Part shown: piece after piece, positions 7,692 through 14,482 of the stretch
Numbering within the stretch: the first letter of the stretch is position 1
Layout of the letters: the number at the start of each line of letters is the position of its first letter
Assembly (NCBI GenBank): GCA_041661965.1
Contig: JBAZTH010000001.1
Coordinates: forward strand, 248,001-312,000
DNA from: Candidatus Margulisiibacteriota bacterium
GTDB taxonomy: Bacteria; Margulisbacteria; WOR-1; O2-12-FULL-45-9; XYB2-FULL-48-7
Direction: 5' to 3'
DNA length: 64,000 nt
Notes under the pieces: generated by a model
Told to the model about the DNA's origin: nothing
The model's input: the letters and a program-made list of their open reading frames with translations, nothing else
Database searches by the model: none
Program-made: the position numbers and the translations under genes

Positions 7692-8486
7692 ATGAAGAAA
7701 GTAATCGTATTTATTATTACAGCGGTGTTTATCGTCTCTGCCGCAGGCCTAGTCTTGGCCCAGCGTTCTCTGGAAGAAGAAAGGGACGCGGTCAGGGCCT
7801 ACCTGAAAGTTGTTGACGCGAAGATCATCAATTACCGGAAGGCCGGCAACAAAAGTAAGGTTAGCCTCCTGCAGACCGAAAAACAGGCGACTTTGGCGCG
7901 CTGGTACAAATTGAAAAATTTGATGGAAAAACCGGCGGTCGTTACACCGACTCCGCCCCCACCTGTTGTTGTTAATCAGCCTGCTCCGGTCGTGAATATT
8001 CCGCCACCGCCACCCGGGCTGTTTGGCATCGGGGTTCCCACGGCGTTGACCGGATTGTACATCAACACCGGTAAAGGAAATTATAGCGGCACAGGCGGCG
8101 TCAAAGGTGAGGTCATCTTGGATGATTTTACCGGTCTGGACAATCTGCTTGGGCTCTCCCCCAAGGCGATCAAATATAAGATCGGGGTTGGGGTAGTTTA
8201 CGGTGGCGGGGGGATGAAGGGTATTCCTGTTTACGGTGGGGGGACAATCACCCTGCCGATGATGGGAGGGGTTGAGCCCTACCTGGTCGGCGGACTGAAC
8301 TATGTCGTTTACGGAAACGGCAAGACGAGCGGCAAGATCGGCGGCGATGCCGGCATTGGGTTCAAAGTCGATTTCGGCTTTGGCCTCGGCAAAACCGGCC
8401 TCGAACTGGGTTGGGGTGTGGTCAGGTCCGATACCGTTACATCTAAAGGCTTTATGTTCTCCGTTTCTCAACCGATCATGTTGTAA
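7692..8486 (+). CDS. Exported protein with coiled N-terminal part, proline linker and glycine-rich beta domain
   Basis: 264 aa. A signal peptide (MKKVIVFIITAVFIVSAAGLVLA) is followed by a charged helical stretch (residues 25-75), a proline-rich linker (TPTPPPPVVV to NIPPPPPG, about 84-108) and a C-terminal domain of alternating glycine and hydrophobic residues resembling an outer-membrane barrel or lectin-like sheet. The AGGAGGTG site at 7679-7686 fits the ATG at 7692. No named family recognised. A hairpin terminator overlaps its stop codon, so it is probably a single-gene unit. Confidence 0.75.
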   Translation: MKKVIVFIITAVFIVSAAGLVLAQRSLEEERDAVRAYLKVVDAKIINYRKAGNKSKVSLLQTEKQATLARWYKLKNLMEKPAVVTPTPPPPVVVNQPAPVVNIPPPPPGLFGIGVPTALTGLYINTGKGNYSGTGGVKGEVILDDFTGLDNLLGLSPKAIKYKIGVGVVYGGGGMKGIPVYGGGTITLPMMGGVEPYLVGGLNYVVYGNGKTSGKIGGDAGIGFKVDFGFGLGKTGLELGWGVVRSDTVTSKGFMFSVSQPIML

Positions 8487-8527
8487 AAAGCGGGGGCCGT
8501 ATCAGACGCGCGATCGGCCCCGCTTTT
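8486..8527 (+). terminator. Rho-independent terminator after the exported proline-linker protein
   Basis: Stem AAAAGCGGGGGCCG / CGGCCCCGCTTTT with one bulged G and a 15-base loop; the 3' arm ends in TTTT. It begins at the last base of the stop codon of the preceding gene. Confidence 0.65.
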
Positions 8528-8545
8528 CTTGGGAGTGAATTAACA

Positions 8546-8962
8546 ATGAAAATTAATGCCATGTTGATCGTTTTTTGTCTGCTTTTTTCTTCCTCGGTCT
8601 TTGCCCTTTCGCCGGCTGTTATAGGCGGGGTGCGGGGCGGAGTGGCGTTGGGGATGATGGCCGATGAGGAGGTCGGGCAGAAGGTCGGCTTAAGGTTCGG
8701 CGCCGAGGCCAACACGGGGAAAAAACCTCTCATTCTCTTTTTTGGCGGTAAATTCTATCTGACAAATATTTCCGGCCGCTATCCACTCTCCTTTGGTCTA
8801 GGTCTGGTTGTCTATTCCGGCGGTGACGGCAACGCCGCTTTCGGCCCGTCGGTCTCGCTCATTTTTGACCGGCCTTTCGACATCAGCCGGTTATTCTTTG
8901 AAGCGGGGATCGATGTCGCCGACTCCGGCAAGCTCCAGCTCCAGGCCGGTTATAGGCTTTAG
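8546..8962 (+). CDS. Small exported protein, paralogue of the gene at 28218
   Basis: 138 aa with a signal peptide (MKINAMLIVFCLLFSSSVFA). The mature part contains VIGGVRGGVALGM, GAEANTGKKPLI, FFGGKFYLTN and LFFEAGIDVAD, and is predicted to be mostly beta strands. The protein at 28218-28652 shares nearly every landmark in the same order (VLGGVRGGAAFGL, GLEATTGNNPLI, FFGGGKIGLTE, LFIEVGSDVGG), so the two are clear paralogues about 20 kb apart. Family unknown; an outer-membrane or periplasmic location is likely. Its end lies eight bases from the convergent tatD. Confidence 0.75.
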   Translation: MKINAMLIVFCLLFSSSVFALSPAVIGGVRGGVALGMMADEEVGQKVGLRFGAEANTGKKPLILFFGGKFYLTNISGRYPLSFGLGLVVYSGGDGNAAFGPSVSLIFDRPFDISRLFFEAGIDVADSGKLQLQAGYRL

Positions 8963-8970
8963 CCGCTGGG

Positions 8971-9738
8971 TTAAAAGCCGAACAATCTTCTGGCGTTTTT
9001 GGTTGTGGCGATGGCGACGTCGGCGAGGGGGAGTCCTTTGATCTCGGCGATCTTTTCGGCGACCTTAACGACATACGCCGGTTCGTTCCTTTTGCCGCGG
9101 CTGACCTGCGGCGCCAGGAAGGGACAATCGGTCTCGATCAGAAGCCTCTCCAATGGGACCCGGGCGGCCGATTCTCTAATGATCGTCGCTTTCGGGTAAG
9201 TGATATTAGCGGTATAGCCTATGAAGAGCCCGGCTTCAAGAGCGGTTTGTTCCAACTGCGGATCACCGGCGAAACAGTGAAGGACCCCTTTAAGCTTCCC
9301 TTGGTTTTCCTCGCGGATGATCGTGATCGTCTCCTGGACCGCGTCACGGGAGTGAATGATCGCCGGGAGATCAAGCTCCTGCGCGAGCTGGAGCTGGCGG
9401 CGGAAAACCGCTTGCTGTTTCTCGGGCGGGGAGAGCTTGTAATGGTAGTCCAGCCCCATTTCACCGAACCCGACCAGCTTGTGTTCCTTGGCGTAGGCTA
9501 ACAGGTCGGCTTCCGTCTGGTCGGTCCATTCGGAGGCTTCGTGGGGATGGATCCCGACGGCGGTGAAAACATAGCCGGGATAGTCGGCGGCGATCAGCTT
9601 GGCTTTCCGCCTGGCATCCGCGTCGAGGGCGATGTTGACGATCGCTTCCAGCCCGGCTTCTTTCGCCCGGGCGATGACTTCGCTGATATCGATGTCGAAT
9701 TCCGGGAAGGTCAGGTGGGCGTGGGTGTCGATAAACAT
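8971..9738 (-). CDS. tatD: TatD-family metal-dependent deoxyribonuclease
   Basis: 255 aa TIM-barrel hydrolase. Metal ligands are visible in order: THAHLTF at the N terminus, GEMGLDYHY near residue 92, IIHSRDA near 127, VLHCFAG near 153 and LIETDCPFLAP near 204. This is the complete TatD/YcfH set. Family members act as 3'-5' exonucleases on DNA or RNA in repair and turnover. The ATG overlaps the pyrD stop codon by one base, so it is the last gene of the pyrK-pyrD-tatD unit. Confidence 0.94.
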   Translation of the reverse strand: MFIDTHAHLTFPEFDIDISEVIARAKEAGLEAIVNIALDADARRKAKLIAADYPGYVFTAVGIHPHEASEWTDQTEADLLAYAKEHKLVGFGEMGLDYHYKLSPPEKQQAVFRRQLQLAQELDLPAIIHSRDAVQETITIIREENQGKLKGVLHCFAGDPQLEQTALEAGLFIGYTANITYPKATIIRESAARVPLERLLIETDCPFLAPQVSRGKRNEPAYVVKVAEKIAEIKGLPLADVAIATTKNARRLFGF

Positions 9739-10640
9739 TATTCTTTGAAGGCGCCGATCAGTTCGCGGTAGTCGCCGAGCTCATGCTTTTTCAGGTAGTC
9801 GTTGATCTCTCCCCAAATCCGCAGGGGAGCGGCGGTGTCGACGAAGTTGGCGGTCCCGACTTCAATGGCCGAGGCGCCCGCCAGGAAAAACTCGACTGCG
9901 TCAGAGCCGGTCATGATCCCGCCGATCCCGATGACCGGGATCTTAACGGCGTGGCTTGCTTCATAGACCATCCGGACCGCGATCGGTCTGATCGCCGGGC
10001 CAGAGAGTCCGCCGGTTTTGCGGCCGATCCGGGAGCGCCGGGTCTCGATATCGATCGCCATGGCGACGACGGTGTTGATCAGGGAGATTGCGTTCGCGCC
10101 GGCGCTTTCCGCCGCTTTCGCGGTCAGAGTGATATCGGTAACATTAGGTGAGAGTTTGGCAATGACTGGCAGTGTTGTTGCTTTCCGGACAGCGGCAATC
10201 ACTTCTTTCGTCGCGGCTGGGTCGATCCCGAAAGCCATGCCGCCTTTTTTGACGTTGGGACAGGAGATGTTTACTTCTAGTCCCTTGACCGTTTTTTCTT
10301 TGCTAAGCTGTTTGGCCAGTTCGGCGTATTCGTCGATGGTCTCGCCGGCGATGTTGACGATGACCGGGATCTCGAGCTTGGCCAGGAAGGGGATGGCGTT
10401 TTTTAAGAAAGCTTCCAGCCCTTCGTTCTGCAGGCCGATCGAGTTTATCATCCCGGAAGGGGTTTCGACTATCCGGGGCGGGGGATTTCCTTCTTTGGCT
10501 TTCAGAGTGACGCTTTTGGTGATGATCCCGCCTAGCTTATTTAGGTCGAGATAATCGGCGAATTCTTTCCCGTAGCCAAAGGTCCCGGAGGCGACCAGGA
10601 TCGGGTTTTTCAGCTTTATGCCTGCGAGATCAGTGTTCAT
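9738..10640 (-). CDS. pyrD: Dihydroorotate dehydrogenase B, catalytic subunit (PyrD)
   Basis: 300 aa from the ATG at 10640. It carries the class 1B signatures: NPILVASGTFGYG, NSIGLQNEGL, the active-site segment EVNISCPNVKKGG with the catalytic cysteine, and VIGIGGIMTGSDAVEFFLAGAS with the FMN phosphate site. It oxidises dihydroorotate to orotate, passing electrons through PyrK to NAD. The longer open frame upstream is made by a MITE-like element that ends exactly at the base before the ATG; the inverted-repeat end of that element supplies the GGTGAGGG that could serve as ribosome-binding site. Confidence 0.94.
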   Translation of the reverse strand: MNTDLAGIKLKNPILVASGTFGYGKEFADYLDLNKLGGIITKSVTLKAKEGNPPPRIVETPSGMINSIGLQNEGLEAFLKNAIPFLAKLEIPVIVNIAGETIDEYAELAKQLSKEKTVKGLEVNISCPNVKKGGMAFGIDPAATKEVIAAVRKATTLPVIAKLSPNVTDITLTAKAAESAGANAISLINTVVAMAIDIETRRSRIGRKTGGLSGPAIRPIAVRMVYEASHAVKIPVIGIGGIMTGSDAVEFFLAGASAIEVGTANFVDTAAPLRIWGEINDYLKKHELGDYRELIGAFKE

Positions 10641-10803
10641 ATAACCCTCACCCCAGTTTGATTTTGATAACAGTTGGTGCTTACTACCCTCTCCCAGGGG
10701 GAGAGGGAGTGGTTCTTTTCCGGTAAGCAATAAGTCCCTCTCCCTTTGGGAGAGGGCTGAAAAGTATAACTAAGCAAGTGGCTCGAGCTTGGGTGAGGGT
10801 TAT
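10641..10803. repeat. MITE-like element between pyrK and pyrD
   Basis: A 163-bp unit bounded by perfect 13-bp inverted repeats, ATAACCCTCACCC at 10641-10653 and its complement at 10791-10803. It contains two internal palindromes with the same 9-bp arms CCCTCTCCC/GGGAGAGGG (10687-10707 and 10736-10756). There is no coding capacity. It separates two genes normally packed together in one operon and ends directly at the pyrD start codon. Confidence 0.8.
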
Positions 10804-10809
10804 TAATGC

Positions 10810-11604
10810 TTACCATGATATCTCCTTAGCGTCGAAGACCGGTCCGTCTTTGCAAACCATCTTGTAGCCGCTGCGGGTCGCGACGGCACAGCCGAGACAG
10901 GCGCCGATCCCGCAGGCCATCTTTTCTTCCATGGAGACCTGGCAGTCGATCTGCCGCTCCTGGGCGATCTCGGCGACCGCTTTAAGCATCCCCTTCGGGC
11001 CGCAGGCGTAGATCGCCGTTTCCGGATAGTGGCGCGTCTCCAGCGTGTTGTTTAGCAGGTTGAGGAGGAGGTCGGAGACGTAACCTTTGCGGCCATAACT
11101 TCCGTCGTCGGTGGCGATGACTTTTTCATTGGCCAGGTCGGCGAAGTCGGTTTCGCAGAGGAGAGAGCTTTTATCGCGGGCGCCGGCCAGGGCGTAGACC
11201 GCCCGTCCGCCGAGTGTTTTTAATTGTTGGGCGAGGGAGAGGAGTGGGGCGACCCCCATCCCGCCGCCGACCAGGACGGCGATCTTTTTCTCCGGGTCGA
11301 GCTTAAAGCCGCTGCCGAGCGGCCCCAGGATATCGAGCTTGGCGCCGACGGTGACTTTGGAGAGGAGTTCTGTCCCCTGGCCGAGGACTTCGTAAAGAAG
11401 TTCAAAGGTCTGGTGTTCCCGGTTGATCTTGTGGAGGCTGATCGGCCGTCGCAGCAGCGGTTCAGTCCCGCTATCAACCCGGACATTGACGAATTGGCCC
11501 GGTTCGGCGTTAGTGGTTATGTATAGGGATTTGATCGTCAGCTTGTAATATCGAGGGCCAACTTGCTTATGGTCGAGGACTTGGCACTGTTCTTGTGTCG
11601 CCAT
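10810..11604 (-). CDS. pyrK: Dihydroorotate dehydrogenase B, electron-transfer subunit (PyrK)
   Basis: 264 aa FAD and [2Fe-2S] protein. The FAD-binding RRPISLHK, the NAD site GGGMGVAPLLSLAQQ, and the C-terminal cluster motif CGIGACLGCAV with the more distant cysteine in MVCKDGPVF are all present. It transfers electrons from PyrD to NAD. The gene precedes pyrD on the minus strand. A TGCTATAAT extended -10 element (attata at 11612-11617 on the plus strand) lies seven bases from the ATG, so the transcript has almost no leader and no ribosome-binding site. Confidence 0.94.
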   Translation of the reverse strand: MATQEQCQVLDHKQVGPRYYKLTIKSLYITTNAEPGQFVNVRVDSGTEPLLRRPISLHKINREHQTFELLYEVLGQGTELLSKVTVGAKLDILGPLGSGFKLDPEKKIAVLVGGGMGVAPLLSLAQQLKTLGGRAVYALAGARDKSSLLCETDFADLANEKVIATDDGSYGRKGYVSDLLLNLLNNTLETRHYPETAIYACGPKGMLKAVAEIAQERQIDCQVSMEEKMACGIGACLGCAVATRSGYKMVCKDGPVFDAKEISW

Positions 11605-11652
11605 TACTATTATTATAGCAAAAAAGTAGCGACAGAGGTAGCTGTTTTGTGT

Positions 11653-11739
11653 GCCAGGAAACCGGCGAATAAACTTCGCGGTTTCCTGGCAAAAGGAGAG
11701 AATAAACGGTAACCGCGACGTTTAGTCGCAGGTTACCGT
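11653..11739. repeat. Inverted pair of REP-like palindromes upstream of trpB
   Basis: Hairpin one (11653-11690): arms GCCAGGAAACC-G-GCGAA and TTCGC-GGTTTCCTGGC around TAAAC. Hairpin two (11706-11739): arms ACGGTAACC-GCGAC and GTCGC-A-GGTTACCGT around GTTTA. The core of the second matches hairpin two at 1118-1149 almost base for base, and the order and orientation of the pair are the same as between rnfE and rnfA. It lies between the divergent pyrK and trpB genes. Confidence 0.78.
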
Positions 11740-11823
11740 TAGCAATGAATGGCTTTCCTGGCATTATTTTGCTAAAATAACTTTTAACCGCTGAATTTAT
11801 TCGCGGGATATGGAGGAAATCCG

Positions 11824-13173
11824 ATGACAGATAGAAAGATCCTACTAAGTGAAAAAGATATCCCGACACGCTGGTACAACATTGCTCCTGATCTAAAAAC
11901 CCCATTAGCGCCGCCTCTCCATCCCGGAACTCATCAGCCGCTGGGACCGCAGGATTTGGCGCCGCTTTTTCCGATGGAGATCATCAAGCAGGAAGTTTCC
12001 ATGGATCCCTGGATCGATATTCCGCAAGAAGTTCTCGATATCCTCAAGATTTGGCGGCCGACGCCGCTGGTTCGGGCTTTGAGCCTGGAAAAAGCGTTGG
12101 GGACCAAAGCCAGAATCTATTACAAAAACGAAAGCGTCTCCCCGGCCGGTTCGCATAAGACCAATACTTCGGTCGCGCAGGCTTATTACAACAAAAAAGA
12201 GGGGGTCAAACGGATCGCCACCGAGACTGGCGCCGGTCAGTGGGGCTCGGCCCTTTCCTTTGCTTGCGCTCTTTTTAATATTGAATGTCAGGTTTATATG
12301 GTCCGGGTCAGTTACGACCAGAAACCTTACCGCCGACTGTTAATGCAGACCTGGGGTGGGAAGGTTGTCGCTTCGCCCAGCAATTTAACGGAATACGGCC
12401 GGTCGGTCCTGGCCAAAGACCCGGATAATAAGGGGAGCTTAGGGCTGGCGATCTCCGAAGCGGTCGAGGATACGGTGAAGCATGATGATACCAAATACTC
12501 GCTCGGATCGGTCTTAAATCATGTGCTACTTCACCAGACGATCATCGGCCTGGAAGCGATCGAGCAGTTGAAGTCGATCGGTGAGAAAATGCCGGATGTG
12601 GTCATTGGCTGCGTTGGCGGCGGGAGCAACTTTGGCGGGATCGCTTTCCCATTCCTTAAGGACAAGCTGAAGGGGAAGACCAACCCGAAAGCGATCGCGG
12701 TTGAGCCGATGTGTTGCCCGACCTTGACCAAAGGGGAGTTCCGCTACGACTATGGCGATACCGCCGGGATGGCGCCGATCGTTCAGATGTACACTTTAGG
12801 CCATGATTTTATGCCTCCCGGTATCCACGCGGGCGGTTTGCGTTACCACGGGATGTCGCCGTTGGTCAGCAATCTAGCGAAAGATAAAGTTATTGAAGCC
12901 CGGGCTTACCATCAAACCGAATGTTTTGCTTCAGCCGTTCTTTTTGCCCGGACCGAAGGGATCTTGCCGGCGCCGGAAAGCTCCCACGCTATTCATTGCG
13001 CGGTCGACGAAGCGAAGAAGGCGAAAGAAGGGGATGTGATCATTTTCAATTTGAGCGGTCATGGTCATTTTGACTTAACGTCTTACGATTCTTATTTGTC
13101 CGGCAAACTGGAAGATTACGAATATCCGGTCGAGCTGGTCAAAGAAGCGCTGAAAAAAGTACCTAAGATTTAA
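11824..13173 (+). CDS. trpB: Tryptophan synthase beta chain, TrpB2 type
   Basis: 449 aa, longer than TrpB1 and typical of TrpB2. The PLP lysine is in SPAGSHKTNTS (Lys112); the ATETGAGQWGSALSFACA block and the glycine-rich phosphate loop VGCVGGGSNFGG are complete, and the HAGGLRYHGMSPL segment is characteristic of TrpB2. It condenses indole with serine to tryptophan; TrpB2 enzymes may act without a tight TrpA partner, and no trpA is nearby. A GGAGG site at 11812-11816 fits the ATG. Confidence 0.94.
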   Translation: MTDRKILLSEKDIPTRWYNIAPDLKTPLAPPLHPGTHQPLGPQDLAPLFPMEIIKQEVSMDPWIDIPQEVLDILKIWRPTPLVRALSLEKALGTKARIYYKNESVSPAGSHKTNTSVAQAYYNKKEGVKRIATETGAGQWGSALSFACALFNIECQVYMVRVSYDQKPYRRLLMQTWGGKVVASPSNLTEYGRSVLAKDPDNKGSLGLAISEAVEDTVKHDDTKYSLGSVLNHVLLHQTIIGLEAIEQLKSIGEKMPDVVIGCVGGGSNFGGIAFPFLKDKLKGKTNPKAIAVEPMCCPTLTKGEFRYDYGDTAGMAPIVQMYTLGHDFMPPGIHAGGLRYHGMSPLVSNLAKDKVIEARAYHQTECFASAVLFARTEGILPAPESSHAIHCAVDEAKKAKEGDVIIFNLSGHGHFDLTSYDSYLSGKLEDYEYPVELVKEALKKVPKI

Positions 13174-13175
13174 AA

Positions 13176-13248
13176 TGGAGCCGAGGGGGATCGAACCCCT
13201 GACCTCTAGAATGCAAATCTAGCGTTCTCCCAGCTGAACTACGGCCCC
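13176..13248 (-). tRNA. tRNA-Ala (UGC)
   Basis: The minus strand folds into a standard cloverleaf: acceptor GGGGCCG pairing with CGGCTCC plus A73, D stem GTTC/GAAC, anticodon stem CTAGA/TCTAG with loop TTTGCAT (anticodon TGC), and T arm AGGGG-TTCGATC-CCCCT. Length 73 with no encoded CCA. It starts just after trpB on the opposite strand. A broken 5' copy lies immediately beyond it. Confidence 0.97.
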
Positions 13249-13290
13249 ATATTAAAATTAAAAAGATCGAACTTTTCGAATTGATCTAAA

Positions 13291-13391
13291 CATTCTCCCA
13301 GTCCCGACGATCCACCGCAGGTGGATGTCGGGATCCCGATGATTCCATAATTATTAAAAATAATGATCATCGGGACTGAACTACGGCCCCA
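13291..13391 (-). pseudogene. tRNA-Ala 5' fragment split by a palindromic insertion
   Basis: The plus-strand stretch CTGAACTACGGCCCCAT at 13375-13391 repeats exactly the 5' end of the intact tRNA-Ala (13234-13250). ATTCTCCCAG at 13291-13300 matches the adjoining D-arm bases with one change. Between them, at the D loop, 74 bases are inserted (13301-13374), consisting of two hairpins. Beyond 13291 the match fades, although a TTCGATC within a short stem (13263-13278 region) may be a decayed T arm. Confidence 0.7.
13301..13374. repeat. Double-hairpin insertion inside the tRNA-Ala remnant
   Basis: Hairpin one, 13301-13332: TCCCGAC-G-ATCCACC / GGTGGAT-GTCGGGA with a GCA loop and a single bulged base. 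Hairpin two, 13333-13374: TCCCGATGAT / ATCATCGGGA enclosing an AT-rich inner stem. Both begin with TCCCGA and end with TCGGGA. The bulged-stem plan resembles the REP-like palindromes elsewhere in the window, but the sequence differs. Confidence 0.7.
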
Positions 13392-13457
13392 TTTGAGAAT
13401 TGATTATAGCTTATTTTTAGAGTCAGAGGCAAGAATGGTGGCGAATCCAACCATTTA

Positions 13458-14480
13458 TTATCTTTCCACGATCGGGATTTCCTGGGCGGTAGAATAGAGC
13501 GTTGCCAGTCGGGAATAGAGCTCGGAGATCGGCGGCCGGGCTTCCGGTTTCTTATTAGTTGCCACCGCGATCGCTTTTCCCAACCCTTCATGTAATAAGT
13601 TGAGCTCGTCGCTATACCTCTCTCGGTTTTTTGGGGCCAAATGCCTGGCGATCGCTTCCTTTTTTAAAGGTGGAATTTCCCAAGCCAGTTGGCGGCGGCG
13701 GATTTCTCCTGGTTCACAGCAATTATCAGGCGTAAAAGGGTTTTTTCTGGCTAAAAGCTCGTGGAGGACGATCCCCCAGGAATAAATATCACTGCTTGGA
13801 AAGATCCTGCCGTTTTTAATCTGTTCCGGAGACATATACCCCGGCGTTCCGGCGATCATTCCCGCGTTTTCACTGAAGCCGATCGGGCAGACCAGGCCGA
13901 AATCAAACATCCGTAGGCCGGTAAGATTGTTGATCAGGTTGGTTGGTTTAACGTCCCGATGGACGACCTCGGCCTGCTGATGGAGCTTTTCCAGCCCGTA
14001 AAGGACCTGCATGCCGATCTCGATTATCTCGTGTAATGAAAAGAGCTTCCCGCCATCAACTAGGGCGGCCAGGGTGTATCCGGCGATCATTTCCATGGCG
14101 ATGTACCTGGTCCCGTGGAAAGTGCTGTATTCAACAAAATGCGGGAAGATCGGGTCGATCTGTCTTCTTAAAATGTCGGCCTCGCGGTCAAAGAACGGGA
14201 AGATCGATTCGGTGATCGTTGTCTTAAGGGCCAAGGGGGTGGGATCATGCCGGTCGGTCGCTTCAAAGATGGTCGTGTAAGTTGTTGCGGCCCGGACCGC
14301 GGTCAAATAGAAGCGGTCGCTGATGGTTAGTCCAGGAGCGAAGCAGGTCGGTATTTTTTGGTTGCTGATATGCTGCGGTTCCGTGCTGGGGAGTTCGTCG
14401 TCCCCGGCTAAACGCGGTTTTTTTATCGCCAGGAAATTAAGATTGCTTAATTTTCGGTGCGGGGGTTTGATCGGCTCCAC
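13458..14480 (-). CDS. Serine/threonine protein kinase
   Basis: 340 aa, Hanks-type kinase fold. Visible: the ATP-site lysine in LALKTT, catalytic loop VVHRDVKPTNLINN, magnesium motif FDFGLVCP, activation segment GTPGYMSPEQI, and SDIYSWGIVLHELLARKNPF. The glycine-rich loop is absent: the equivalent region reads VRAATTYTTIFEA with no glycine. No transmembrane or sensor domain follows, so it is probably cytosolic. It begins two bases after the stop of bipA and is likely co-transcribed with it. Substrates unknown. Confidence 0.87.
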   Translation of the reverse strand: MEPIKPPHRKLSNLNFLAIKKPRLAGDDELPSTEPQHISNQKIPTCFAPGLTISDRFYLTAVRAATTYTTIFEATDRHDPTPLALKTTITESIFPFFDREADILRRQIDPIFPHFVEYSTFHGTRYIAMEMIAGYTLAALVDGGKLFSLHEIIEIGMQVLYGLEKLHQQAEVVHRDVKPTNLINNLTGLRMFDFGLVCPIGFSENAGMIAGTPGYMSPEQIKNGRIFPSSDIYSWGIVLHELLARKNPFTPDNCCEPGEIRRRQLAWEIPPLKKEAIARHLAPKNRERYSDELNLLHEGLGKAIAVATNKKPEARPPISELYSRLATLYSTAQEIPIVER

Positions 14481-14482
14481 AT

